Shown here in pieces: positions 6,065-6,388 of a stretch of 6,388 nucleotides of DNA. The notes beneath the pieces are model-generated. The model ran no database searches and had not been told where the DNA came from. It was given only the letters and a program-made list of their open reading frames with translations. This DNA comes from Lachnospiraceae bacterium (GTDB lineage: Bacteria > Bacillota > Clostridia > Lachnospirales > Lachnospiraceae). Both the position numbers and the translations under genes were made by a program. The stretch's first letter is position 1. The number at the start of each line of letters is the position of its first letter. The stretch lies in assembly GCA_016282215.1 (NCBI GenBank), contig JAEEKC010000387.1, positions 1 to 6,388 of the forward strand. Reading direction: 5' to 3'.

Positions 6065-6388
6065 TTAGATACCGTATTTGTCAACATCTTCCTTGGTGAT
6101 TGTCTTAGCGTCGAAGCCCTTCTCATCCATGATGATGGTCTTCTCTGCAGGAGTCTTGCCACTCTCAAGAGTCTTGATTACATCGTCGATGTAGGAAGAC
6201 TGGAACGGGTTGCACTGTCCGTCATAGTTCCAGTTCTGGTTCAGAAGCTCTTCAAGTGCCCACTTGTTGCAGTCAAAGCCCATAACGATGACGTCTTTGC
6301 CTACGCCGTGAGAGATGTTAGCTTTGTCAAGAGCTGCTACAGCACCCTTAGCCATATCGTCGTTCTCTGCATAGATTACGTTGAAAGG
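6065..6388 (-). CDS. Sugar ABC transporter substrate-binding protein, C-terminal part (YtfQ-like)
   Basis: The gene enters from the right window edge; the last 107 residues are visible and the reading frame is open from the edge (PFNVIYAENDDMAKGAV) through an in-frame Met at 6355, so that Met is not the start. It belongs to the type I periplasmic-binding-protein-like sugar receptors (Peripla_BP_4). Landmarks are IYAENDDMAKGAVAAL, matching the VYAHNDDMVIGAIQA region of E. coli YtfQ, then VIVMGFDCNKWALEELL and a CNPF segment where YtfQ has the ligand-pocket strand ELTPN. The end (TITKEDVDKYGI) is followed by tandem stops, TAA TAG. It would bind the sugar outside the membrane and dock to the permeases encoded downstream. 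It heads the same gene series as the ATPase, 244 nt away. The N-terminus and lipobox are outside the window. Galactofuranose, arabinose-type or other sugars cannot be told apart from this fragment. Confidence 0.93.
   Translation of the reverse strand, partial: PFNVIYAENDDMAKGAVAALDKANISHGVGKDVIVMGFDCNKWALEELLNQNWNYDGQCNPFQSSYIDDVIKTLESGKTPAEKTIIMDEKGFDAKTITKEDVDKYGI

Overview
The window reads as one strand-biased block: every convincing gene lies on the minus strand, so transcription runs from high to low coordinates. It carries a carbohydrate ABC transporter of the CUT2 class, closest in gene order and motifs to the YtfQ-YtfR-YtfT-YjfF (galactofuranose-type) systems, followed by a methyl-accepting chemotaxis protein (MCP) and a second sugar-binding lipoprotein. 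A lipobox-bearing binding protein, strong AGGAGG-type ribosome sites, mid-range GC by eye, a Bacillus/Clostridia-type MCP and a GC-rich palindromic intergenic element together suggest a motile, Gram-positive gut-type Firmicute, most likely Lachnospiraceae. That placement is inference; no marker gene is present.

Layout in transcription order. At 6388-6065 is the C-terminal 107 residues of a periplasmic-binding-protein-like sugar receptor, cut by the window edge. A 244-nt gap (6064-5821) holds a perfect 10-bp inverted repeat and then a 39-nt leader/promoter-like block. The double-domain ATPase (5820-4306) overlaps the first permease (4309-3209) by four bases (ATGA), and the second permease (3208-2177) starts at the base after the first one's stop codon; this is a tightly coupled transport core. 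A 301-nt gap (2176-1876) contains a GC-rich double-hairpin element and then a second copy of the 39-nt block (34/39 identical). The MCP (1875-196) follows, and its stop codon overlaps the start of a second sugar-binding lipoprotein (199-1), cut by the other window edge.

How they may work together. The first binding protein would deliver a sugar to the two-permease, one-ATPase importer. The MCP and the second binding lipoprotein are translationally coupled and carry the same upstream block as the transport core, so the locus looks like a combined sugar uptake and sugar-taxis module, with the lipoprotein possibly presenting ligand to the Cache-like sensor of the MCP. Transport function rests on strong family motifs; the identity of the sugar and the receptor-lipoprotein partnership are inferred. 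The most notable non-coding observation is the duplicated 39-nt block, which has flagellar-sigma-like boxes at unusual spacing.
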